From: Cryptosporangium arvum DSM 44712
GTDB lineage: Bacteria; Actinomycetota; Actinomycetes; Mycobacteriales; Cryptosporangiaceae
Assembly (NCBI RefSeq): GCF_000585375.1
Contig: NZ_KK073874.1
Span: forward strand, 5,053,251 to 5,117,250
Reading direction: 5' to 3'
Length of the DNA: 64,000 nt
Of the stretch, positions 44,043 to 52,361 are shown in pieces; within the stretch, counting starts at the first letter, position 1; the number at the start of each line of letters is the position of its first letter. The notes below the pieces were generated by a model. The model saw nothing but the letters and a program-made list of their open reading frames with translations. It was not told the origin of the DNA and did no database searches. The position numbers and the translations under genes were made by a program.

Positions 44043-44994
44043 AGTTCTCCCGTTCGACGGTCGCGCCGTCCTGGTTGTAACCGTCGTGGCAGACGAAGAC
44101 GCCGTGCGGGAAGCGGGGCCCCAGCGAACTCGCCGTGGCCTCGATCCCGACGGTGTCCTGGCAGCCGTCCACCCGGCGGCCGCTGCCGACCCGGAACCGG
44201 CCGGTGTACCGGTTGCTCACCCGGTCGTAGGTGACGAAGTCCGAGCTGCCCTGTGAGGTCGCGTAGAGGCGGTTCCCGGCGATCGCGAGTCCTTCGAGGT
44301 CGGCGGTGACCTTGCCGTCCCGGCCACCCCAGCGGGTCTTCGCGCGGTCGATCACGACCCGGCGCAGACCCGCGCCGGGGTCGGCTCGGTACCGCGAGAT
44401 CCCGAAGCGTCGTTCGCTGACGTAGAGCGCGCGCTCCCGGTCGTCGGCGACGCAGGTGTCGAGCCGGGTGCCGACCTTCCAGGCCCGGACGGCCTGCGCG
44501 GTGACCTTCGTGCCGCGCACGGTGAGCCGCCACTGTTCGACCCGCCCGCCGACCGACGTGGCGAACGCGTACAGGCCGCCGGAGCGGTAGAGGCACACGC
44601 CGTACGGGGTGACGCCGGTCGGGATCGCGGAGCGGAACACCAGCCGCCGGGACGGCCGGTCGACCGTGAACACCTTCAAGCCGTGTCCCGAGGTCGCGAC
44701 CACGACGTCACCGCGGACGTCCACCCCGGTCGGGTAGACCGCGTCGACGCGCTGGAGGCGCCGGCCGGACAGGTCGTAGGTCTCCAATGGACCTTTCTGA
44801 TCGGTGCCGATCAGCAGCGAGCGCCGCGGCCGGTCCGGATCCCGCCAGAGCGCGACGTCGAGGGCGGCCGACGCCGAGTGCCCCACCGGCTGCGTCTCGG
44901 CCGTCGCGTCCACGACCGGGTCCGGGGCGGCGGACGCCGCGCCCGGCGTCAGCAACACGAGTACGAACGTGAGGAATGCGGCAAACAGACGCAT
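44017..44994 (-). CDS. Secreted beta-propeller phytase-like protein
   Basis: A 325-aa secreted protein. The signal peptide is MRLFAAFLTFVLVLLTPGAA with cleavage near ASA-AP. The rest is propeller-like, with VVDATAETQPVGHSASAALD, SLLIGTDQKGPLETYDLSGR, ADLEGLAIAGNRLYATSQGS and VFVCHDGYNQDG, as in 3-phytase (BPP) proteins. These Ca-dependent enzymes release phosphate from phytate. It is somewhat shorter than the roughly 360-380 residues of characterised phytases, so activity is unproven. Confidence 0.85.
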   Translation of the reverse strand: MRLFAAFLTFVLVLLTPGAASAAPDPVVDATAETQPVGHSASAALDVALWRDPDRPRRSLLIGTDQKGPLETYDLSGRRLQRVDAVYPTGVDVRGDVVVATSGHGLKVFTVDRPSRRLVFRSAIPTGVTPYGVCLYRSGGLYAFATSVGGRVEQWRLTVRGTKVTAQAVRAWKVGTRLDTCVADDRERALYVSERRFGISRYRADPGAGLRRVVIDRAKTRWGGRDGKVTADLEGLAIAGNRLYATSQGSSDFVTYDRVSNRYTGRFRVGSGRRVDGCQDTVGIEATASSLGPRFPHGVFVCHDGYNQDGATVERENFKLLPLRR

Positions 44995-45008
44995 CGCGCC
45001 ACGGTAGC

Positions 45009-45037
45009 GTCACCCTCCGCCCGGGGCGGAGGGTGAC
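45009..45037 (-). terminator. Hairpin terminator after the aldo/keto reductase gene
   Basis: A 13-bp stem (outer arms GTCACCCTCCGCC and GGCGGAGGGTGAC with a 3-nt loop) lies 9 bp beyond the aldo/keto reductase stop on the minus strand and just upstream of the phytase-like gene start. No T-tract follows. Confidence 0.65.
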
Positions 45038-45046
45038 TCGCCGGGC

Positions 45047-46111
45047 TCAGTCGTCGTACTGGTCCAGGAGGACGCGGTCGGCCGGGCTGAGCCGGTCCTT
45101 GGCCGCGGCGTGCTGGTGCCAGTACGGGTAGAGCAGCGGCGGCCGGCTGGCCTTCTCCAGCGCCGCGATCTCGTCGGCGGAGAGCGTCAGCTCAGCCGCG
45201 GCGAGGTTGTCGGTGAGCTGCTCCTCGGTGCGCGCGCCGACGATCAGCGACGTGACCGCCGGGCGCGTGAGCAGCCAGGCCAGCGACACCTGCGCCCCGG
45301 ACACGCCCCGGTCGTCGGCGATCTTGCGCACGACGTCGATGGTGGCGAACAACCGGTCGGGGTAGTCGATCGGCGGCTCGCTCCACTCACCGATGTGACG
45401 CGACCCCTTCGGCCCCTCGACCTGCCCGTCCGCCCCGCGGGTGTACTTGCCCGACAGCAGGCCCCCGGCCAGCGGGCTCCACACCAGCACCCCGAGGCCC
45501 TGGTCGACGGCCGCCGGGAGAAGCTCGTTCTCGGCCTCCCGGCCGTGCAGCGAGTAGTAGATCTGCTCGCTGGCGAAACGGGGCAGCCGGTCGCGCTCGG
45601 CGATGCCCAGCGCCTTGAGCAGCTGCCAGCCGGTGTAGTTGCTGACCCCGACGTAGCGGACCTTGCCCTGCTGGACGAGCGTCTCGAGGGCGCCGAGCGT
45701 CTCCTCCAGCCGCGTCTGGCCGTCCCACTCGTGCAGCTGGTAGAGGTCGATGTGGTCGGTCTGCAGCCGCCGGAGGCTGGCCTCGGCCTCGTTGAGGATG
45801 TGGTGCCGGCTCAGCCCGGCGTCGTTGGGGCCCTCGCCCATCGGGAACCGCACCTTGGTGGCCAGCAGCCACGCGTCGCGGTGTCCCTTCAGCGCCTCGC
45901 CGACGATCTCCTCGGAGACCCCGGCGGAGTACATGTTCGCCGTGTCGATGAGGTTCACGCCGTGGTCACGGCAGAGGTCGAACTGCCGGGAGGCGGATTC
46001 GACGTCGGTGTTGCCGATGGCGGAGAACCCACCGGAGCCGCCGAACGTCATCGTGCCCATGGTCAGCGTCGAGACCCGCAGGCCGGAGTTACCTAGTTGG
46101 CGATAGTCCAT
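45047..46111 (-). CDS. Aldo/keto reductase
   Basis: A 354-aa (beta/alpha)8 NADPH-dependent oxidoreductase. Catalytic tetrad residues are visible as Asp and Tyr in VNLIDTANMYSAGVSEEIVG, Lys in LLATKVRFPMGEGPNDAGLS and His in IDLYQLHEWDGQT. The C-terminal coenzyme motif is SLIVGARTEEQLTDNLAAAE. It closely resembles general stress/YajO-type AKRs; the substrate is unknown. It diverges from an AraC regulator across a 73-bp gap, a likely regulator-target pair. Confidence 0.92.
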   Translation of the reverse strand: MDYRQLGNSGLRVSTLTMGTMTFGGSGGFSAIGNTDVESASRQFDLCRDHGVNLIDTANMYSAGVSEEIVGEALKGHRDAWLLATKVRFPMGEGPNDAGLSRHHILNEAEASLRRLQTDHIDLYQLHEWDGQTRLEETLGALETLVQQGKVRYVGVSNYTGWQLLKALGIAERDRLPRFASEQIYYSLHGREAENELLPAAVDQGLGVLVWSPLAGGLLSGKYTRGADGQVEGPKGSRHIGEWSEPPIDYPDRLFATIDVVRKIADDRGVSGAQVSLAWLLTRPAVTSLIVGARTEEQLTDNLAAAELTLSADEIAALEKASRPPLLYPYWHQHAAAKDRLSPADRVLLDQYDD

Positions 46112-46184
46112 GCCCTAACAGTGCCCACCCAAGCCGGAACTATGAATGCTTGCGAGTCCCCAAAACTTGCGCGAGAGTTCACGG

Positions 46185-47075
46185 GTGACCGCCGACCCCC
46201 TCTCCGACGCGCTCGAGCTCGTCCGGGCCCGCTGCGTGATCACCGGCGGTTTCCAGGCGTCCGGGAACTGGTCGGCCCGTTTCCGGCCGACCGCGACGCT
46301 CAAGCTCAAGGGCCTGGTCCGGGGCAGTTGCTGGCTGGTCACCGACTCCCACGCGCCCCAGCGCCTCACCCAGGGCAACGTCGCGGTGTTCAACCGCGCC
46401 GAATCGTTCGTCCTCTGCAGCGACCCGGCTCTTCCGCCGGTCGAGGAACCCGACGCCCGGCTCGGTGCGCTGGCCGACGCCGGCCCCGGCTCCACCGTCG
46501 TCATCGGCGGGCACATCGACCTCGACCGCAGCGGTGACGAGCTGCTGCTCGCGGTGTTACCGCAGCTCACCGTGCTGACCGACGCCGACCAGGTGTTACG
46601 CCTGCTCGAACAGCTGCTCGAGGAGCGCTCGGCCGGCCGGCTGGGCGCCGGTTTCGCCTCCGACCAGTACGCGCAGCTGCTGCTCGTGGCCGTGCTGCGC
46701 GCGGTGCTCACGCGGGGCGCGGCCACTCGCCCGGGGTGGCTCACGCTGCTCGCCGACCCCGAGCTGCGTCCCGCGCTGACGCTCATGCACGCCGAGCCGG
46801 CCCGGTCCTGGAGCCTGGACGAGCTGGCCCGGGCGTCGGCGATGTCCCGGACGCGGTTCGCGACCCGCTTCCGGGCGGCCTCCGGCCGGCCGCCGGTGGC
46901 CTACCTGACGCGCTGGCGCATCCGGCTGGCCGAGCGCGCACTGCGCGAGACCGACACGACGGTCGCGGCGCTGGCCGCCGAGCTCGGGTACGCCTCGGAG
47001 AGCTCGTTCAGCCACGCGTTCGCCCGCACGGTCGGGGTCTCCCCCGGCCGCTACCGGCGCAGCCCGGCCTCGTAG
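46185..47075 (+). CDS. AraC-family regulator with cupin (AraC_binding-type) sensor domain
   Basis: A 296-aa protein. The N-terminal cupin_6-type sensor includes LVRARCVITGGFQASGNWSA and KLKGLVRGSCWLVTD. The C-terminal double HTH is WSLDELARASAMSRTRFATR, then DTTVAALAAELGYASESSFS. GTG 46185 was chosen as the sensor domain begins there; an ATG at 46146 is possible. It diverges from the aldo/keto reductase, its likely target. In the gap CTTGCG occurs twice, 17 bp apart, a possible AraC direct-repeat site. It overlaps the convergent diguanylate cyclase gene by 25 bp. Confidence 0.9.
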   Translation: MTADPLSDALELVRARCVITGGFQASGNWSARFRPTATLKLKGLVRGSCWLVTDSHAPQRLTQGNVAVFNRAESFVLCSDPALPPVEEPDARLGALADAGPGSTVVIGGHIDLDRSGDELLLAVLPQLTVLTDADQVLRLLEQLLEERSAGRLGAGFASDQYAQLLLVAVLRAVLTRGAATRPGWLTLLADPELRPALTLMHAEPARSWSLDELARASAMSRTRFATRFRAASGRPPVAYLTRWRIRLAERALRETDTTVAALAAELGYASESSFSHAFARTVGVSPGRYRRSPAS

Positions 47076-48499
47076 CGTTCCCAGCCGCCGGCCCGGGTCG
47101 CTTTGCGCCGGTACATGGCCTGGTCACCGGCCCGGATGAGCTCCCGGACACCCGCCGTTCCCCCCGGCTCGGCGACCGCGACGCCGACGCTCACCCCGAC
47201 CGTGACCGTGCGCCCCTCGACCTCGATCGGCTCGCGGACGGCCGCGACGACCCGGTCCGCGGTCGTCGACACGAGCTCCGGGTCGTCGACGCCGGAGAGC
47301 AGGATCGCGAACTCGTCGCCGCCGAGCCGGGCCACCGTGTCGGTCTCGCGCACGCACCGCTGCAGCCGCCCGGCGATGGCGCGCAGCAGCTCGTCGCCGG
47401 CCGGGTGCCCGTGGACGTCGTTGACCTGCTTGAAGCCGTCGAGGTCGAGGAGCAGCAGCGCGACCTGCCCGGCGGTGCGCCGCTCCCCGAGCGCCTGCTC
47501 GAGCCGCGACTCCAGCAGCGCGCGGTTCGCGAGCGTCGTCAGCGGGTCGTGGTAGGCCCGGAACGTCAACTCGGCGTTGAGGTCGACCCGGCGCAGCGCC
47601 TCGGCCACCCGGGAGCCCCACGCGACGAGGCTGGTGGTGGGCGGTTTCACGCGCCCGGAGACGCCGAGCAGCCCGAGGTGTCGTCCGGCCGCGGTGATCG
47701 GGACGACGAGCAGGCCGCCGGGCACCGGGGGCAGGCCGGACGCCGCGCGGAGCCGGGCGTGGTCGGCGGGGCCGAGGTAGTCGACGTGCGGCCCGCCGAC
47801 CCGCGCGACGAGATCGGGCGGCGCGGTGACGCGGCCGCCGGTCTCGACGATGCGCAGCGGGCCCGCGGCGTCGTGCAGCGCCAGCAGCACCCGGGCGTCA
47901 CCCCCGGTGAGGTCCGTCGCGGTGGCCGTCGCGACCTCGTACACGGTCCGGCGGTCGGTAGCCGCCGAGAGGCGCTCGGCCCCGGCGAGCTGGGCCCGCT
48001 CCCGGGCGATCAGCCGGCCGTTCTGCTCCCCGATGCCGCGCAGGAACCAGGCCATCGGCGGCACGAGCAGACCGAACAGCACCACGGCGACGTACTCGGT
48101 CGGCGTGATCGGGCGCTGCTCGACCATCCCGACGACCAGCCGGGTGGCCGGGACGATCTGCACGAGGGCGAGACGGCACCAGAACTGGCGCCTCGTGCCG
48201 TAGTAGCTGCGGAACAGCAGGGCCCCGAAGTACCCGCCGTTCTCCGCGACCGACTCCACCACCAGTCCGGGCGCCGCGAGCACCACCCATTCCAGCGGTT
48301 CGAGCCCGGCCGGGAAGCGGTCCCGGCTCCAGCCCACCAGCCAGTGCGCCATCAGCGCGACGAGCGCGATCGCGATGCCGACGCGCAGGCCCCGGCTGCC
48401 GTGCGGGGCGCCGAGGGTCGCCGCGGTGCCGACCGCGGCGGTGAACAGCGCGTAGAACAGGAAAATCGTCCTCAGCCGGGAGAGGACGCTGCCCTCCAT
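47051..48499 (-). CDS. Membrane GAF-GGDEF diguanylate cyclase
   Basis: A 482-aa protein. Several N-terminal membrane helices (residues about 12-135) are followed by a GAF-like sensor domain (about 170-300) and a GGDEF domain. The active loop is intact: ARLGGDEFAILLSGVDD. RETD lies five residues before GGDEF and forms the RxxD inhibitory site, so the enzyme should be subject to c-di-GMP feedback. DLDGFKQVNDVHGHPAGDEL is the metal-binding region. ATG 48499 is the first start in the helix-bearing frame. It should make c-di-GMP in response to a cytosolic or membrane signal. Confidence 0.92.
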   Translation of the reverse strand: MEGSVLSRLRTIFLFYALFTAAVGTAATLGAPHGSRGLRVGIAIALVALMAHWLVGWSRDRFPAGLEPLEWVVLAAPGLVVESVAENGGYFGALLFRSYYGTRRQFWCRLALVQIVPATRLVVGMVEQRPITPTEYVAVVLFGLLVPPMAWFLRGIGEQNGRLIARERAQLAGAERLSAATDRRTVYEVATATATDLTGGDARVLLALHDAAGPLRIVETGGRVTAPPDLVARVGGPHVDYLGPADHARLRAASGLPPVPGGLLVVPITAAGRHLGLLGVSGRVKPPTTSLVAWGSRVAEALRRVDLNAELTFRAYHDPLTTLANRALLESRLEQALGERRTAGQVALLLLDLDGFKQVNDVHGHPAGDELLRAIAGRLQRCVRETDTVARLGGDEFAILLSGVDDPELVSTTADRVVAAVREPIEVEGRTVTVGVSVGVAVAEPGGTAGVRELIRAGDQAMYRRKATRAGGWERYEAGLRR

Positions 48500-48624
48500 C
48501 CGTACCGCCACCGCCGGGTCCCCCTGTCGCTCCCCGGAACATCGGCGCGCATCGCCCCCGCCTGAGCCGATCCGGGACCGGAGGCGGAGGCGGTACCGGT
48601 AAGCGGGCTCACCGACCCTCACCG

Positions 48625-49584
48625 TCACGTCGTGAGGACGATCCGGCCCTCGGCTCCCCCGGCGGCCTGGCGCTCCCACGCGTCGGTGACGTCGTCGAGC
48701 GGCACGGCCTCGTGCGCGACGGTCAGCGTCCCGGCCACGACCGCATCGGCCACCACCCGCACGGCCAGCGCCCGCTCGTCCGGCGTCAGCGCGTTGTTGG
48801 TGTACCCGAGGATCCGCAGCTGCCGGCTGCGGATCGTCGCCGAGTCGAACGGGGCGGTCTCGCCGGCCGAGCTGCCCAGGTTCACCAGCCGCCCGCCGGC
48901 CCGCAGCACCCGCAGCGCCGCGGCCGCCGGGACGCCGAACAACCCGTCCAGCACGAGGTCGGCGCCGCCGGGGCAGGCGTCGGCGAACGCCGAGGACAGC
49001 TCGTCGACGTCGTCGGACCCGAGGGTCACCACCTCGTCGGCGCCGGCCTCGCGGGCGCGCAGCCGCGCGGCCTCCGAGCGCGCCCCGGCGACCACCCACT
49101 CCGCGCCGGCGGCCCGGGCGAACCGGATCGCGGCCTGGCCCACCACGCCGCCCCCGCCGAGCACGACGACCCGCTCGCCCGCGACCAGCTCGCCCCGCCA
49201 GGTCAGGGCCGCGTAGGCCGCGACCGCGGACAGGCCGGCCGCCGCCACCGCGACCGGGTCCGCACCGGCGGGCAACTCCACCACATCGGACGCCGGGACG
49301 GTGACGACCGTGGCCATGCTGCCGTCGCCCGGCGCCATCCCGGCCGTCGTCGGGAACCAGACGCTCCGGCCCGCGTGCCGGCCCACCCCCTGGACGCCGG
49401 GCACGTAGGGCGTGGCCGGGGCGCCGAAGTACGACGTCCCGGAGGCGCAGAGCAGGTCGAGCGGCGTGATCGGCGCGGCGACGACGTCGACCAGGATCTC
49501 ACCGGCGGCCGGCTCGGGCGCCGGGACCTCGGTGACCTCGGGCGGCTGCCCGCAGGTGGTGATCCGGGCGGCTCGAAACAGCAT
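48625..49584 (-). CDS. Zinc-type alcohol dehydrogenase/quinone oxidoreductase family (MDR) protein
   Basis: A 319-aa MDR-fold protein. An N-terminal GroES-like domain (EILVDVVAAPITPLDLLCAS) is followed by a Rossmann domain with VVLGGGGVVGQAAIRFARAA and LVLDGLFGVPAAAALRVLRA. The catalytic zinc Cys/His residues are absent, so it belongs with quinone oxidoreductase-like enzymes that use NADPH. The substrate is unknown. It is divergent from the LysE transporter gene at 49725. Confidence 0.88.
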   Translation of the reverse strand: MLFRAARITTCGQPPEVTEVPAPEPAAGEILVDVVAAPITPLDLLCASGTSYFGAPATPYVPGVQGVGRHAGRSVWFPTTAGMAPGDGSMATVVTVPASDVVELPAGADPVAVAAAGLSAVAAYAALTWRGELVAGERVVVLGGGGVVGQAAIRFARAAGAEWVVAGARSEAARLRAREAGADEVVTLGSDDVDELSSAFADACPGGADLVLDGLFGVPAAAALRVLRAGGRLVNLGSSAGETAPFDSATIRSRQLRILGYTNNALTPDERALAVRVVADAVVAGTLTVAHEAVPLDDVTDAWERQAAGGAEGRIVLTT

Positions 49585-49724
49585 CGGGGGCTCCGCTCAC
49601 TCGTCCGCAGCACGGACACCCGTACGCGCCCCGATGCTAGCGTCCGCCCCGATCGACGCGGTGAACGTGCACCGGCTCGGCCGAACAGCCCGGTCGTTCC
49701 GCACGGCGATGTGAGGATCGGGGT

Positions 49725-50357
49725 ATGCCCATCGACTCGCACCTGCTCACGTTGTTCGTCGTGACGACGCTCGTCGCCATGATCACCCCGGGCCCCGACA
49801 TGTTGTTCGTGCTCGGCTGCGGCATCAAGGGCGGCCCACGGGCCGGGTTGCTGGCCACCGCGGGGGTCGCCAGCAGCGAAGCCATCCATGTCGCGCTCGC
49901 CGCCGTCGGGCTCGCGGCCCTGTTCGCGGCGGTGCCGACGGCGTTCGCGGTGGTCCGCGTCATCGGCGGGCTCTACCTGATCTACCTCGGCGTGCAGCTG
50001 ATCCGCCGCCGCAAGGGCGGGGTGACCGACGTCCCGGCCGCCGGGTCCGGGATGTCGGGGCGCCGCGCCTACCTCAACGGGCTGGTGACCAACCTGCTCA
50101 ACCCGAAGATGGTGACGTTCACGCTGGCGTTCCTCCCGCAGTTCATCGACCCGGCGCTGGGGCGGGTGTGGCTCCAGTTCGTCGTGCTCGGCGTGCTGCT
50201 GATCGTGATCGAGTTCCTGATCGACGGGTCGGTCGGGGTGCTGGCCGGGCGGATCGGTGGATGGCTGCGCAAACGCCACGCGGCCCGGCGGCGCATCGAC
50301 GTCGCCACCGGCGGGCTCTTCATCGGCCTGGGCTTCCGCCTCGCGGCCGACCGCTGA
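49725..50357 (+). CDS. LysE/RhtB-family amino acid exporter
   Basis: A 210-aa protein with about six helices. The signature MITPGPDMLFVLGCGIKGGP near residue 19 and the downstream GGLYLIYLGVQLIRRRKGGV and NGLVTNLLNPKMVTFTLAFL are diagnostic of LysE/RhtB transporters, which export basic or neutral amino acids or metabolites. ATG 49725 has GGGG just upstream. The partner AraC gene follows 46 bp later on the same strand. Confidence 0.92.
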   Translation: MPIDSHLLTLFVVTTLVAMITPGPDMLFVLGCGIKGGPRAGLLATAGVASSEAIHVALAAVGLAALFAAVPTAFAVVRVIGGLYLIYLGVQLIRRRKGGVTDVPAAGSGMSGRRAYLNGLVTNLLNPKMVTFTLAFLPQFIDPALGRVWLQFVVLGVLLIVIEFLIDGSVGVLAGRIGGWLRKRHAARRRIDVATGGLFIGLGFRLAADR

Positions 50358-50403
50358 CCGACGACGCCGGGGCCGGCTGCCTGCTCGCCGTTACCGTTGA
50401 CCC

Positions 50404-51357
50404 GTGATCGGCAACCTCGAGACGTTCCAGGACGAGTTGGCCGCCAGCGGGTTTCCGCCGCTCGTCAACAAGTTGGCCGGGGCCGGCTTCCGCGGCCGGA
50501 TCGCCACGCGTCAGCTCGGGCCGCTGCGGCTGGTCTCCCTGGACACCCCCGAGAGCTCCTGTACCGGGCGGGAGCGCGACGCCACCGACGGCGAGAACCT
50601 GGCGATCAAGGTGATGGCCCGGGGCCGGACGCGGATCGAACAGGGTCGGGGCGACGCCGAACTCGGGCCTGCCGACCTGGTGCTGCTCGATCCCACGCGG
50701 GGGCTCCGGTTCGAGAGCACCGCCGCGGCGCACGTCACGATCCTGGTCCCGCGCCGGGAGCTCCGGATCCGGCCCGCGCTCGTCGACCGGCTCGTCGGCG
50801 TCCGCATCGACGGCCGCCACGGTCCGGGCGCTCTCGTCTCCGTGCTGGCCCGGGAGTCGGCGCGATCGGCGGCCGAGTTCCGCGAGGCGGAGGCGCTGCG
50901 GTCGGCGGCCGCCGTCATCGAGCTGATCGCGGTCGCGCTGGAGGCCCGGCTGGGCGACGGACGACCGGCCCCGGACGAGCACCTGCGCAACCGGATCGCC
51001 GGCTACATCGAGGCCCGGCTGGCTGATCCCGAGCTGTCCCCGGCCGGTATCGCCGCGGCCCACCACATCTCGGTGCGCCGCCTGCACAAGCTGTTCGAGG
51101 ACCAGCCGCTCACGGTCGCGGCCCTGATCCGTCGCCGCCGCCTGGAGCGCTGCCGGGCCGAGCTGACCGGCGGTGGACGAACGGTCACCGCCGTGGCCGC
51201 CCGGTGGGGATTCTCCGACGCCACCCATTTCAGCAAGCTCTTCAAGGCGACGTACGGCTACACCGCCCGCGCGCTGGTGACCAACAACCGTGCACGGACG
51301 ACCAAGACGCGCACAGCCGGCCCGGAACAGGATGGTGGTCACCGAAGTCGGCACTAG
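50404..51357 (+). CDS. AraC-family transcriptional regulator (AraC_binding_2-type)
   Basis: A 317-aa protein. The N-terminal AraC_binding_2-like sensor (GPLRLVSLDTPESSCTGRER, LGPADLVLLDPTRGLRFEST) precedes a typical double HTH (LSPAGIAAAHHISVRRLHKL and TVTAVAARWGFSDATHFSKL). The C-terminal tail after residue 300 is basic and disordered. It starts at GTG 50404 and is followed 12 bp later by a cupin protein, so it may control the cupin gene, the LysE gene or itself. Confidence 0.9.
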   Translation: MIGNLETFQDELAASGFPPLVNKLAGAGFRGRIATRQLGPLRLVSLDTPESSCTGRERDATDGENLAIKVMARGRTRIEQGRGDAELGPADLVLLDPTRGLRFESTAAAHVTILVPRRELRIRPALVDRLVGVRIDGRHGPGALVSVLARESARSAAEFREAEALRSAAAVIELIAVALEARLGDGRPAPDEHLRNRIAGYIEARLADPELSPAGIAAAHHISVRRLHKLFEDQPLTVAALIRRRRLERCRAELTGGGRTVTAVAARWGFSDATHFSKLFKATYGYTARALVTNNRARTTKTRTAGPEQDGGHRSRH

Positions 51358-51369
51358 TCAGGAGACGTC

Positions 51370-51831
51370 ATGGCACGGGTCAACATCGTCCGCCCCGGTG
51401 AGGGTGAGATCCTCGGCAGCGGGGCGCAGCAGATCCGGATCCTGGAGAACGGCGAGCACACCGACCACCGGCTCGGGTTCGCCGAGGTCACCATTCCGCC
51501 GGGCACCCCGAGCCCGTTGCAGCACCGCCACGCCCAGCACGACGAGGGTTTCTACGTGCTGGCCGGAACGTTCCGCTTCACCGTCGGCGAGGACCATTAC
51601 GACGCCGGGCCGGGCACGTGGGTCATCGTGCCCACCGGAGCGCCGCACACGTTCGCCAACGTCGGCGACGAGAACGCGGTCATGCTGAACACGTTCACGC
51701 CGGATCTGTACGTGCAGTACTTCCGCGACTTCAAGGCGATGATCGATTCCGGGCAGCCGATCAACGCCGAGACCATGACGCCGCTGTGGAAGAACTACGC
51801 CACCGAGATCGCGGACGACTATGCCTCGTGA
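51370..51831 (+). CDS. Cupin-domain protein
   Basis: A 153-aa single-cupin protein. Motif 1 (PLQHRHAQHDEGFYVLAGTF) gives the His-His-Glu metal triad, and motif 2 (VIVPTGAPHTFANVGDENAV) the last His. The metal site is complete, so a dioxygenase, isomerase or sensing role is possible. Start ATG 51370 is preceded by CAGGAG at 51359-51364. Function is not assignable from sequence. Confidence 0.88.
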   Translation: MARVNIVRPGEGEILGSGAQQIRILENGEHTDHRLGFAEVTIPPGTPSPLQHRHAQHDEGFYVLAGTFRFTVGEDHYDAGPGTWVIVPTGAPHTFANVGDENAVMLNTFTPDLYVQYFRDFKAMIDSGQPINAETMTPLWKNYATEIADDYAS

Positions 51832-51909
51832 CGCGCCTTCCACCGGGTACACGGCACTGATGGGCCGCGTCCGGTGCTCGTCGGGGCCGGTCGCCAGGGT
51901 TCCGCTGAC

Positions 51910-52360
51910 CTACTTCCATCGGGTCTCCGGAGATTCGGACCCGTCCTGACACCAGGTTCCCGCGAAACGACGCCCCGCTCGATCGCCGGCCCAACGCCAC
52001 GAACGCACCCGGTGAAGACCCAGCTCATCGAAGGCGAACTGGAGCGTGTCAGCGACCGCTGAGGTCGCGACTCCCCGGACGGCGTGCGAGGCGCTGACCC
52101 AAGAGCCGATCGACGCGGATCGGAACGCGCCGCGGATGATCGAGTTGAGGCGGACCTGGCCGAGCAGCTCGTCGTCCTGGTCGATGATGACCAGCGACAC
52201 GCTGCGGTCGGCGGACTCGTCGGCCAGGGCCGTCCGGATGGTGCCGGTCTGGGTACCGATCGTGAAGTAGTCGTCGTCGCGTTGGGGATTCCAGGGCGCC
52301 AAATACGCGCGATTGGCTGTCAACAGGCGCAATGAACTCCGTGTCGAACGCACGACGGTG
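51910..52360 (-). pseudogene. Degraded GNAT (RimJ/RimL-type) acetyltransferase gene
   Basis: A long open stretch on the minus strand reads LLTANRAYLAPWNPQRDDDY, FTIGTQTGTIRTALADES, LLGQVRLNSIIRGAFRSASI and GSWVSASHAVRGVATSAVAD, then TLQFAFDELGLHRV. That is the ribosomal-protein N-acetyltransferase pattern. The N-terminal helix and start codon are unclear. The expected acetyl-CoA-adjacent end (NxxSxRVLEKxGF) is missing; unrelated sequence replaces it after a frame change. Third positions are less GC-rich than in the preceding genes. Confidence 0.65.
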
Positions 52361-52361
52361 C